Program-made: the position numbers and the translations under genes
Shown here: positions 8,411 through 16,021 of the stretch, in pieces
Layout of the letters: every line of letters begins with the position of its first letter
How positions within the stretch are numbered: the first letter of the stretch is position 1
Origin: Pseudomonas baltica
GTDB taxonomy: Bacteria > Pseudomonadota > Gammaproteobacteria > Pseudomonadales > Pseudomonadaceae
DNA: 64,000 nt
Direction: 5' to 3'
Assembly: GCF_014235765.1 (NCBI RefSeq)
Contig: NZ_JACMYH010000007.1
Span: 1-64,000 of the forward strand
Notes under the pieces: model-generated
Databases searched by the model: none
What the model was told of the DNA's origin: nothing
Seen by the model: the letters and a program-made list of their open reading frames with translations, nothing else

Positions 8411-9784
8411 ATGGCTATCAGCGTATTCGACATGTTCAAGATCGGCATCGGCCCCTCCAGTTCGCATACGGTGGGCCCGATGCGCGCCGCTGCCCTGTTT
8501 GCCAAAAATCTCACCGAACAAGGCATGGCACCGCTGGTGGAGCGGATCGAAGCCCGCTTGTATGGCTCGCTGTCCGCCACCGGCATAGGCCATGGCAGTG
8601 ACCGCGCGACCTTGATGGGCTTGATGGGCGAATGGCCCGATCGGGTCGACCCGGACACCGTGGGGCCTCGGGTCGACGAAGTGATCCGGCGGCAATGCCT
8701 GCAGCTGGGCGATCACACGATTCATTTCGACTGGCAGCGCGACATGCTTCTGCTCGATGAGAGCCTGCCCTACCACCCCAATGGCATGACCTTGGTGGCG
8801 CACCTGCAGAACGGCGAGGTGCATGAGCAGACCTACTATTCGGTCGGTGGCGGTTTCGTGGTCGATGCCGAGCAGGCTGCCAGCGGTGTGCTGGACAACG
8901 ACACCACCGTCCTGCCCTACGACTTTTCCTCGGCGGCGCAGTTGCTGAGCCTGTGCAAGCGCACCGGCCTGAGCATTGCGGCACTGATGATGGAAAACGA
9001 AAAGGCCTGGCGTTCCGAAGCGCAGATCCGCGAACAGTTGGCGGTGATCTGGCAAGCGATGCAGGCCTGCGTGGATAAAGGTCTGACCGGGCAAGGCATT
9101 CTGCCAGGCGGGCTGAACGTGCGCCGCCGGGCCTATCGTCTGCACCAGAACCTGCAGGAGATCGGCAAGCCCAACGTCATTGGCTCCACCCTCAGTGCCA
9201 TGGAGTGGGTCAACGTCTTTGCTCTGGCGGTGAACGAGGAGAATGCCGCCGGCGGGCGCATGGTGACCGCCCCCACCAACGGCGCCGCCGGCATCATTCC
9301 AGCGGTGTTGCACTACTACATGAAGTTCTGCCCGGAAGCGTCGGCCGACGACGTGGTCCGGTTTTTCCTGGCAGCTGCGGCGGTAGGCATCCTGTGCAAG
9401 AAGAACGCGTCGATTTCCGGCGCCGAGGTGGGCTGCCAGGGTGAAGTGGGTTCGGCTTGCGCCATGGCGGCTGCCGGCTTGGCCGAGGTGCTGGGTGCCA
9501 CGCCTGAACAGGTCGAGAACGCAGCGGAAATCGGCCTGGAGCACAACTTGGGGCTGACCTGCGATCCGGTCGGAGGGCTGGTCCAGGTGCCGTGCATCGA
9601 GCGCAATGCGATTGCCGCGGTCAAGGCGATCAATGCCGCGCAAATGGCGCTGCGCGGTGATGGCGAGCACTTCATCTCGCTGGATCACGCCATCCGGACC
9701 ATGCGTGACACTGGCGCCGACATGCACGACAAGTACAAGGAAACCTCGCGCGGCGGGTTGGCGGTCAACCTGGTGGAGTGCTGA
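8411..9784 (+). CDS. sdaA: L-serine dehydratase (L-serine ammonia-lyase), Fe-S type, single chain
   Basis: This 457-residue cytosolic enzyme deaminates L-serine to pyruvate and ammonia. It is the single-chain type: a beta domain (SSSHTVGPMRAA near the N-terminus) fused to the catalytic alpha domain. Cys342, Cys384 and Cys395 match the 4Fe-4S ligands known from the Legionella enzyme. The last residue is Cys457, corresponding to the C-terminal Cys that in Legionella folds back onto the cluster in the resting enzyme. GAGGCAGAC precedes the ATG. A LysR gene is divergent. Confidence 0.95.
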   Translation: MAISVFDMFKIGIGPSSSHTVGPMRAAALFAKNLTEQGMAPLVERIEARLYGSLSATGIGHGSDRATLMGLMGEWPDRVDPDTVGPRVDEVIRRQCLQLGDHTIHFDWQRDMLLLDESLPYHPNGMTLVAHLQNGEVHEQTYYSVGGGFVVDAEQAASGVLDNDTTVLPYDFSSAAQLLSLCKRTGLSIAALMMENEKAWRSEAQIREQLAVIWQAMQACVDKGLTGQGILPGGLNVRRRAYRLHQNLQEIGKPNVIGSTLSAMEWVNVFALAVNEENAAGGRMVTAPTNGAAGIIPAVLHYYMKFCPEASADDVVRFFLAAAAVGILCKKNASISGAEVGCQGEVGSACAMAAAGLAEVLGATPEQVENAAEIGLEHNLGLTCDPVGGLVQVPCIERNAIAAVKAINAAQMALRGDGEHFISLDHAIRTMRDTGADMHDKYKETSRGGLAVNLVEC

Positions 9785-9934
9785 GTTGCACCCACCGTTT
9801 CGAAGGTAAGCCCGAAAGAGCGAAACACTCGTAAAAGAGAATGTTTTTTGATCACAACAGCTTGATATGGAATAGTACCCGCCGTTTTTGCGCGCCCGCC
9901 CAGCGCGCAGGTTCCACAGCGAAGGTATTTGTCC

Positions 9935-10855
9935 ATGCGCAGTTCCCGCCTCACCTCGATGATCGTCGCCAGTGCGCTGGCCTTGTGCACACGACTGGTC
10001 GTCGCAGCGCCCATCGATATCAATGATGGCCAACACACCGTCCATCTGCCCCAGGCGCCGCAACGTGTGGTGGTGCTGGAATTCTCCTTTCTCGATAGCC
10101 TGGCGGCAGTGGGCGTCACGCCGGTTGGCGCCGCCGACGATGGAGATGCCAATCGCGTATTGCCCAGAGTACGTCAGGCCATTGGTCAGTGGAGCTCGGT
10201 GGGCCTGCGCGCCCAGCCCAGCATCGAACAGATCGCGCGGCTCAAGCCTGACCTGATCATTGCCGATCTCAATCGCCATCAGGCGCTGTACGCCGACCTG
10301 GCAAGCCTGGCGCCGACCTTGCTGCTGCCCTCGCGCGGGGAAGACTATGAAGGCAGCTTGAAGTCCGCCGAGTTGATTGGCCGGGCGTTGGGCAAGAGCG
10401 AGGCGATGCAGGCGCGGATCACGCAGAACCGTCGCAGCCTCGCCGACATCGCCGGGCAGGTGCCCGCCGGTACCAAGGTGCTGTTCGGTGTGGCGCGGGA
10501 AGACAGCTTCTCCGTACATGGACCGCACTCCTATGCGGGCAGCGTACTGGCGGCAATCGGTTTGCAGGTTCCGCCGGTACGCAGCAACGCAGCACCGACC
10601 GAGTTCGTCAGCCTGGAACAACTGCTGGCGCTGGACCCTGCCTGGCTGCTCGTCGGGCACTACCGGCATCCGAGCCTGGTCGACAGCTGGAGCCAGCAGC
10701 CGCTGTGGCAAGTGCTGGGCGCAGTGCGCAATCATCAGGTTTCAGAGGTCGACGGTGACACCTGGGCCCGCAACCGCGGGGTGATGGCGTCCGAGCAGAT
10801 TGCCGAAGACGCCCTGGCCATTCTCAAGGGCGGCAAAGCCGCCATGACGCCCTGA
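9935..10855 (+). CDS. fecB: FecB-like periplasmic ferric-citrate binding protein
   Basis: The periplasmic substrate-binding protein (306 aa) of a class III (FecCD/BtuCD-like) iron importer. A Sec signal peptide (MRSSRLTSMIVASALALC..VAA) has no lipobox Cys, so the protein should be soluble. The mature part aligns well from memory with E. coli FecB: PQRVVVLEFSFLDSLAAVGV, a DD-DA-R-LP stretch, and the C-terminal DPAWLLVGHYR. GAAGG at 9921-9925 suits ATG 9935 better than TTG 9929. The gene opens fecBCDE; its stop is directly followed by the fecC start. No strong Fur box is visible in the 150 bp upstream. Confidence 0.85.
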   Translation: MRSSRLTSMIVASALALCTRLVVAAPIDINDGQHTVHLPQAPQRVVVLEFSFLDSLAAVGVTPVGAADDGDANRVLPRVRQAIGQWSSVGLRAQPSIEQIARLKPDLIIADLNRHQALYADLASLAPTLLLPSRGEDYEGSLKSAELIGRALGKSEAMQARITQNRRSLADIAGQVPAGTKVLFGVAREDSFSVHGPHSYAGSVLAAIGLQVPPVRSNAAPTEFVSLEQLLALDPAWLLVGHYRHPSLVDSWSQQPLWQVLGAVRNHQVSEVDGDTWARNRGVMASEQIAEDALAILKGGKAAMTP

Positions 10856-11845
10856 ATGAGGCGTTGGTGGGCGATGGCGCTGGGCACGATGACCGTCGCC
10901 GGGCTGTTCTGGATGTCGCTGTACGCCTGGTCGCCGTTCACGATCAGCCAGGCGGATGCGTTCAACGGGCTGTTCAGCCAGGGCCGTGAGGGCGGCAACA
11001 TGGCCTATATCGTCGCCCAGTTGCGGGTGCCGCGGGCGCTCTGCGCGGCGTTGGTCGGTGCCTGTCTGGGACTGGCCGGTGCATTGATGCAGGGCATTAC
11101 CCGCAACCGCTTGGCGTCGCCGTCCCTGTTCGGGGTCACGGCAGGCGCCGCGCTGGGCCTGGCGTTGTTCTCCACGGGCCTGGTAGCCCTGCCGTTCGCC
11201 GGCGGCGCGTTGCTGATGACGTGTGTGGGGGGTGCCCTGGCCTGGGTGATCGTTTTCAGCCTGGGTGGCGCCTGGTCTCCAGCGGCGGCGCAAGGCCGAC
11301 TGGTGCTGGCCGGAGTGACCGTGGCGGCACTGTGTGCGGCGTTGACGCGGCTGACCGTGATACTGGTCGAGGCGCAGGCACAGAGCGTGCTCAACTGGCT
11401 GGCCGGATCGCTGGCCAACGTCGGTGCTGCGCAACTGCAACTGTTGTGGCCCTGCACTCTGATCGGTGCCCTGTGGGCACTCTTCTGCGCGCCACGCCTG
11501 AACCTGGTGAATCTGGGCGAGGATGCGGCTCGCTCGCTGGGCGTCGGTATCGCCAGCCTGCGCCTGCAGGTGTTTTTCGCCAGTCTGCTGCTGGTGGGTG
11601 CCAGTGTCTGCGCGGTCGGTCCGATCGGCTTCGTGGGCCTGATCGCGCCGAACATCGCCCGGCAATACCTGGGCAACGACTATCGCTGGCTGATTCCGGC
11701 GAGCGCCTTGCTGGGTGCGGCGATCGTGCTGGCGGCCGATCTGGTCAGCCGCGCCGTGGCCTTCCCGGCGGAGACGCCTGCCGGGGTGGTGACCGCGCTG
11801 ATCGGCGCACCGTTCTTCCTTTACCTTGCCAGGCGCACGCAATGA
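10856..11845 (+). CDS. fecC: FecC-like iron-citrate ABC permease
   Basis: An inner-membrane permease (329 aa) of the FecCD family with about nine or ten helices. It carries the signature stretches LVGACLGLAGALMQGITRN (entry helix) and GPIGFVGLIAPNIAR, the loop contacting the ATPase. The start codon directly abuts the fecB stop, implying translational coupling. With FecD it forms the channel that moves iron-citrate from FecB into the cytoplasm. Confidence 0.88.
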   Translation: MRRWWAMALGTMTVAGLFWMSLYAWSPFTISQADAFNGLFSQGREGGNMAYIVAQLRVPRALCAALVGACLGLAGALMQGITRNRLASPSLFGVTAGAALGLALFSTGLVALPFAGGALLMTCVGGALAWVIVFSLGGAWSPAAAQGRLVLAGVTVAALCAALTRLTVILVEAQAQSVLNWLAGSLANVGAAQLQLLWPCTLIGALWALFCAPRLNLVNLGEDAARSLGVGIASLRLQVFFASLLLVGASVCAVGPIGFVGLIAPNIARQYLGNDYRWLIPASALLGAAIVLAADLVSRAVAFPAETPAGVVTALIGAPFFLYLARRTQ

Positions 11846-12810
11846 TTCGGCCCTACCCTCGCCTGCTGATCCTGCTCGCGCTGTTGCTTGCGGCGTTGTG
11901 GCTGAGTTTGAGTGCAGGCACCTCATGGCTGGCGCCGAATGCAGTGTTCGAGCGTTTGCTGGCGCATGACCCGCTGGACTTCGAGGTGTGGAACCACCGC
12001 CTGCCGCGCGGGCTGATCGCGATCCTGACCGGCAGCGCCCTGGGCCTGGCCGGCGCCCTGGTGCAGGGGGTGATTCGCAACCCGCTGGCTTCCCCGGAGA
12101 TTCTGGGGGTGACCCAGGGCGCCGGGCTGGCCCTGACCATTGCCATCATCGCGGTACCGCAGCTGCCCTTTACCTGGCTGCCGCTGGTGGCCGGCGTGGG
12201 CGGCGCCGGCGGCGCACTGCTGCTGGCGCTGTACAACAGCGGTGTGAGTTTTTCCGGCGTGCGCTTTGCGTTGTCCGGGGTGGCGATCGCCGTGACCCTG
12301 TCGAGCATCACCGAGTTTCTGATTCTGTCGCACCCGCTGGACATCAACACGGCGTTGCTGGCCTTGACGGGCAGCTTGTGGAGCCGCAGTTGGCATCATC
12401 TGGCGCTGGCCCTGCCGTTCGTGGTGCTGATGCCACTGGCGCTGGGCCTGGCGAAGCCGCTGAACCTGATCGGCCTGGGCGACGAAGCGGCCCACAGCCT
12501 GGGTACCGCACTCAAGCGCACACGCTGGCTGGCGATGGGCGCAGCGGTGCTGTTGAGCAGCCTGGGGGTGGGCATCATCGGCCCGGTTGGCTTTCTTGGC
12601 TTGGTCGCGCCGCACATGGCGCGCCGCCTGGTGGGCGGGCATCATCAGCACCTGCTGCCGGCCTCGATGCTGATCGGTGCTCTGTTGCTGGTGCTGGCCG
12701 ACACGCTGGGACGCACACTGATCGCGCCCAGCGAGATCCCGGCGGGCGTTCTGACCGCGGTCATCGGCGCACCTTACTTTCTCTGGCTGCTGGCACGCTT
12801 CAAGGGCTGA
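11842..12810 (+). CDS. fecD: FecD-like iron-citrate ABC permease
   Basis: The second FecCD-family permease subunit (322 aa), paralogous to the preceding gene. It shows the same signatures: LTGSALGLAGALVQGVIRNP near residue 60 and GPVGFLGLVAPHMAR in the last third, the ATPase-coupling loop. The ATG at 11842 overlaps the fecC stop by 4 bp (ATGA). A longer open frame upstream lies inside fecC and is not used. Confidence 0.88.
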   Translation: MIRPYPRLLILLALLLAALWLSLSAGTSWLAPNAVFERLLAHDPLDFEVWNHRLPRGLIAILTGSALGLAGALVQGVIRNPLASPEILGVTQGAGLALTIAIIAVPQLPFTWLPLVAGVGGAGGALLLALYNSGVSFSGVRFALSGVAIAVTLSSITEFLILSHPLDINTALLALTGSLWSRSWHHLALALPFVVLMPLALGLAKPLNLIGLGDEAAHSLGTALKRTRWLAMGAAVLLSSLGVGIIGPVGFLGLVAPHMARRLVGGHHQHLLPASMLIGALLLVLADTLGRTLIAPSEIPAGVLTAVIGAPYFLWLLARFKG

Positions 12811-12814
12811 CATC

Positions 12815-13606
12815 ATGAGCATCATCAAAGCCGACGGCGTCGATATCGGCTACGGCGCCACGCCTATCGTACGCAATCTCTCGTTCACCCCGCCTGCCGG
12901 GCAAGTCACCGCGCTGATCGGGCCCAATGGCTGTGGCAAGTCGACGCTGCTCAAGGCCCTGGCACGCATCATCACGCCGCAATGCGGCACGGTGAGCCTC
13001 GATGGCCAACCCTACGCGCAGCTGTCGTCGCGGGGGTTGGCGCAGCATGTGGCGTTCCTGCCGCAGGTATTGCCCATTCCCGAAGGGGTCAGCGTTGCCC
13101 AGCTGGTGGCCTATGGGCGCAGCCCGCACAACAGCTTCTGGGGGCGCCTGAGCGGCACGGACCGCAATGCCGTGGAGCAGGCCCTGCAGCGCATGGGCCT
13201 GGAATCACTGGCCGACACCGCGCTGGCGGACCTCTCCGGCGGCCAGCGGCAAAGGGCCTGGCTGGCCATGGTGCTGGCGCAGGATACGCCGGTGGTGTTG
13301 CTCGACGAACCCACAACCTACCTGGATATCAGCCATCAGGTCGAGCTGCTCGACCTGATGCGCCAGCTTGCCGCCGAAGGCAAGACCGTGGTTACGGTGT
13401 TGCACGATATCAACCAGGCCTGCCGCTACGCCGATCATCTGGCGGTGATGCATCAAGGTCGCCTGGTGGCCGATGGTCCGCCTGGGCAGGTCGTCGATGC
13501 CCAACTGATGCAGCAGGTATTCGAGGTGCAGGTGCAGATCGTCCGTGAGCCGGTGGCGGGCACGCCGATGTGCGTGGTGGAAAAAAGCACGCGCGCCTCG
13601 ACGTGA
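12815..13606 (+). CDS. fecE: FecE-like ABC transporter ATPase
   Basis: The ATPase (263 aa) powering the FecBCD importer. Walker A GPNGCGKST (near residue 35), signature LSGGQRQRAWLA, Walker B VVLLDEPTTYLD and the H-loop VLHD are all intact. From memory it resembles E. coli FecE closely (TPVVLLDEPTTYLDI, HDINQACRY). It follows fecD by 4 nt. No fecA receptor or fecIR regulators follow; the next gene is a purine deaminase. Confidence 0.9.
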   Translation: MSIIKADGVDIGYGATPIVRNLSFTPPAGQVTALIGPNGCGKSTLLKALARIITPQCGTVSLDGQPYAQLSSRGLAQHVAFLPQVLPIPEGVSVAQLVAYGRSPHNSFWGRLSGTDRNAVEQALQRMGLESLADTALADLSGGQRQRAWLAMVLAQDTPVVLLDEPTTYLDISHQVELLDLMRQLAAEGKTVVTVLHDINQACRYADHLAVMHQGRLVADGPPGQVVDAQLMQQVFEVQVQIVREPVAGTPMCVVEKSTRAST

Positions 13607-13741
13607 ATGGCCTGGCATCCGACCGGGGCCGGCCCGCCGGGCGTCGGCACGAACCTGCCGGTTGGGCCCTCGCGGCTGCGAGTGAAGGGCAATACCTGTA
13701 GAATCGAGCACGATTGCACCTGATGAGAGAACGAAAACACC

Positions 13742-14695
13742 ATGTACGACTGGCTCAATGCCTTGCCCAAGGCCGAACTGCACATGCACCTGGAAGGCTC
13801 GCTGGAACCCGAGCTGCTGTTCGCCCTGGCCGAGCGCAACAAGATCGCGTTGCCCTGGAATGATGTGGAGGCGCTGCGTGGAGCCTATGCGTTCAATAAC
13901 CTGCAGGAGTTTCTCGACCTGTATTACCGCGGTGCCGACGTGTTGCGCACCGAGCAGGATTTCTACGACCTGACCTGGGCCTATCTGTTGCGCTGCAAGG
14001 CCCAGAACGTCGTACACACCGAGCCGTTCTTCGATCCGCAGACCCACACCGACCGCGGTATCGCCTTTGAAACGGTGCTGGGCGGCATCACTGCCGCACT
14101 GAATGACGGCCGTACCCGGCTGAACGTCGACAGCGGGCTGATCCTCAGCTTTCTGCGCCATTTGAGCGAAGACGAGGCGCAGAAGACCCTGGATCAGGCC
14201 TTGCCTTTCCGTGATGCGTTCGTTGCCGTGGGTCTGGACAGCTCCGAGATGGGCCATCCGCCGAGCAAGTTCAAGCGCGTGTTCGACCGCGCCCGCGAAG
14301 AGGGCTTCCTGACGGTCGCCCATGCCGGTGAGGAAGGCCCGCCCGAGTACATCTGGGAAGCCCTGGACTTGCTCAAGATCCAGCGCATCGACCACGGTGT
14401 GCGCGCCATCGAGGATGAGCGCCTGATGCAGCGCATCATCGACGAGCAGATTCCACTGACCGTGTGCCCGCTCTCCAACACCAAGCTGTGTGTATTCGAT
14501 CACATGAGCCAGCACAACATTCTCGACATGCTCGAACGTGGGGTGAAGGTCACGGTCAATTCCGATGACCCGGCCTATTTCGGCGGCTACGTCACCGAGA
14601 ACTACTACGCGCTGCACACCCATCTGGGTATGACCGAGGACCAAGCCAAACGCCTGGCGCAGAACAGCCTGGATGCTCGCCTGATCAAGCAATGA
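13742..14695 (+). CDS. add: Adenine deaminase (adenosine-deaminase-like metalloenzyme)
   Basis: A 317-residue amidohydrolase of the adenosine deaminase family. The zinc ligands are visible: His14 and His16 (ELHMHLEGS), His194 (VAHAGEEGP) and Asp275 (NSDDPAYF), with catalytic Glu197. The protein is commonly named adenosine deaminase, but the Pseudomonas/proteobacterial ortholog of this length was shown biochemically to prefer free adenine, so I call it adenine deaminase. The product hypoxanthine feeds purine salvage. It is a single gene 135 bp after fecE, ending in a GC-rich hairpin. Confidence 0.88.
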   Translation: MYDWLNALPKAELHMHLEGSLEPELLFALAERNKIALPWNDVEALRGAYAFNNLQEFLDLYYRGADVLRTEQDFYDLTWAYLLRCKAQNVVHTEPFFDPQTHTDRGIAFETVLGGITAALNDGRTRLNVDSGLILSFLRHLSEDEAQKTLDQALPFRDAFVAVGLDSSEMGHPPSKFKRVFDRAREEGFLTVAHAGEEGPPEYIWEALDLLKIQRIDHGVRAIEDERLMQRIIDEQIPLTVCPLSNTKLCVFDHMSQHNILDMLERGVKVTVNSDDPAYFGGYVTENYYALHTHLGMTEDQAKRLAQNSLDARLIKQ

Positions 14696-14722
14696 GGCCG
14701 GCGGGGTCGAACCCCGGCCTCC
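14694..14722 (+). terminator. GC-rich hairpin between convergent genes
   Basis: GAGGCCGG at 14694-14701 begins an almost perfect hairpin that closes with CCCCGGCCTC at 14713-14722, with a two-base bulge. No clean T-run follows, so it is only a probable terminator for the deaminase gene. Confidence 0.5.
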
Positions 14723-14731
14723 CCCGCCCCA

Positions 14732-15427
14732 TCACGTACCCAAGCGACCGATCTCGCTCATGCCCAGACGGGTAACCTGCAGCGTGCGGCTGTCTTCGTT
14801 GAGCTTGAGCCAGCCCGACTGCAGGAACAGGGTCAGCAACCCTGCACCCAGTGCGCCGCCGACGTGCGGGCGCTGGGTGCTCCAGTCGCAACAGCTGTGC
14901 AGCGGCTGGCGCTCGCGATTGACCAATGCCTGCGTATAGATGCCTTGGCTGGCCAGGCGGCTGCTGCCCAGCGCCGTCACTTCGAGCCGCTGTTCATAGT
15001 GTTCGAGCCAGCCGTTCTGGACCATGCGCTGGAACAGGTCGGCCGCCAGCACGCCGCCCAGATGATCACCGCACAGCCGCACCTGATGCAGGGCCTTGGG
15101 CGAGCGCGGTTTGGGCACGCTGATGCGCGCCGCCATTCCCGCATTGGCTTGCACCAACGAGACGCTGGCCAATGCCTCCACCGCCGCCCCTACTTCAGGC
15201 TTGGCCAGACGGAAGAAACGCTTGCGCCCACGCGCTTCGAGGGTCAGCAGACCACCTGCCGACAGCCGCGCCAGATGCGCGCCTGCCGACGAGGGCGAGA
15301 CACCTGCCAGCGATGCCAGCTCGTCGGCGCCTCGCGTGGTGCCGTCGATGAGCGCCCAGAGCATGGCGCTGCGCTTGGGGTCGGCCAGCAATGTGGCGAT
15401 CCGGCTGATGCAAGGTGTTGGTTGCAT
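14732..15427 (-). CDS. ArsR-like winged-helix transcriptional regulator with C-terminal extension
   Basis: The product (231 aa) starts with an ArsR-type winged helix: IATLLADPKRSAMLWALIDG, recognition region ASLAGVSPSSAGAHLARL, then the wing LTLEARGRKRFFRL. About 140 further residues with no recognised domain follow, containing scattered Cys and His residues (e.g. LCGDHLGG, LHSCCDWS) that could bind a ligand or metal. I start at ATG 15427, preceded by AGGGAGTG; a longer open frame exists upstream but begins inside the promoter region. The gene probably autoregulates through the dyad at 15473-15494. The target gene is unknown. Confidence 0.82.
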   Translation of the reverse strand: MQPTPCISRIATLLADPKRSAMLWALIDGTTRGADELASLAGVSPSSAGAHLARLSAGGLLTLEARGRKRFFRLAKPEVGAAVEALASVSLVQANAGMAARISVPKPRSPKALHQVRLCGDHLGGVLAADLFQRMVQNGWLEHYEQRLEVTALGSSRLASQGIYTQALVNRERQPLHSCCDWSTQRPHVGGALGAGLLTLFLQSGWLKLNEDSRTLQVTRLGMSEIGRLGT

Positions 15428-15472
15428 GTGTTCACTCCCTGTGGAAACGTTCGTCAATCTGGCAATGGTTGC

Positions 15473-15494
15473 CGGGGTGATTATATGCACCCCG
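15473..15494 (-). promoter_or_regulatory. Operator-like dyad over the -10 of the ArsR-like gene
   Basis: CGGGGTG (15473-15479) and CACCCCG (15488-15494) form a perfect 7-bp inverted repeat around an AT-rich centre. Read on the minus strand the centre contains a perfect -10, TATAAT (15485-15480). No good -35 is visible. A repressor bound here would block the promoter, which fits autoregulation by the ArsR-like protein whose start is 46 bp downstream. Confidence 0.6.
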
Positions 15495-15796
15495 CCGTTG
15501 TACGGAATTGGACGAAAGCACCGGGGACCAGCATCGAATGCGAGGGGTATGCAATACCCTGTACTTGTATGGCCCGCCCTTACCATCGGCATTTTCCGGG
15601 ACGCTTGCTCAAGCGCCCGCAACGCGTCGCTCTGTTGCCTGAAGACCGGTTGGATACATCATTCATTACAGGTTTGACCCCACAGCCGGGGCGGACTTTT
15701 CCCGCAATGTCCGTCCTTGCAGACCTACATGATTGTTTGGTTCGCGCTGCCTCGCCGTCAGTCTGACGGGCATCCGATGACGCTCGCACGCCCGAA

Positions 15797-15820
15797 ATGA
15801 GGACTACACTGGGTCCTCAT
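15797..15820. promoter_or_regulatory. Inverted repeat upstream of the 59-aa gene
   Basis: ATGAGGAC (15797-15804) and GTCCTCAT (15813-15820) form a perfect 8-bp inverted repeat with an 8-nt centre containing TACACT, a plausible -10. It ends 21 bp before the 59-aa gene and could be an operator or an mRNA hairpin. Confidence 0.4.
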
Positions 15821-15841
15821 CTCGAGCCCGAGGACATCGCA

Positions 15842-16021
15842 ATGAAAGTTCTTCTTTCTGAGTTGAAGCAACCACGTGGCAGCTGCTGGCAGGTGCGTAT
15901 GGACCAGCATGCGGTGTCATTCCGCAGCGAAGCCGAGGCGCGGGCCTTCATCGCCACCCTCGAAGCCCGCTTGCAGGCGCCCCACGGCCTGCCGCAGGCG
16001 CGGGGGGCCAGCGCCGGTTAG
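15842..16021 (+). CDS. Small conserved-looking protein of unknown function (59 aa)
   Basis: A short basic protein beginning MKVLLSELKQPRG with ATG 15842 preceded by GAGGA at good spacing. It has no membrane segment, no Cys pair and no known motif; the middle (AVSFRSEAEARAFIATLEARL) looks like a short alpha-beta fold ending in an amphipathic helix. I do not recognise it. Its TAG stop interlocks with the TAA stop of the convergent MFS gene (16018-16021), so the two transcripts must overlap. Confidence 0.6.
   Translation: MKVLLSELKQPRGSCWQVRMDQHAVSFRSEAEARAFIATLEARLQAPHGLPQARGASAG

Larger units (their letters stand above)
15428..15841. other. 414-bp intergenic region
   Basis: This gap separates the divergent ArsR-like gene and the 59-aa gene. 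It holds the dyad promoter at 15473-15494 and the inverted repeat at 15797-15820. I see no other convincing gene; short open frames lack ribosome binding sites and look random. Confidence 0.6.

Noticed and set aside
9838..9856. Possible Fur box (GAGAATGTTTTTTGATCAC) upstream of fecB
   Set aside because: Only about half of the 19 consensus positions agree, which is little better than chance in an AT-rich stretch.
8363..10735. A 790-codon open frame on the minus strand opposite sdaA and fecB
   Set aside because: It is the antisense frame of two well-supported genes in GC-rich DNA. It lacks a ribosome binding site and its composition (rich in His, Gln, Arg) is typical of shadow frames.
13205..14692. 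A 495-codon minus-strand frame opposite fecE and the adenine deaminase gene
   Set aside because: Antisense shadow; both plus-strand genes have complete catalytic motifs.
15460..15473. Sigma-54-like TGGCAATGGTTGCC
   Set aside because: The spacing between the GG and GC elements is too short for a -24/-12 promoter.
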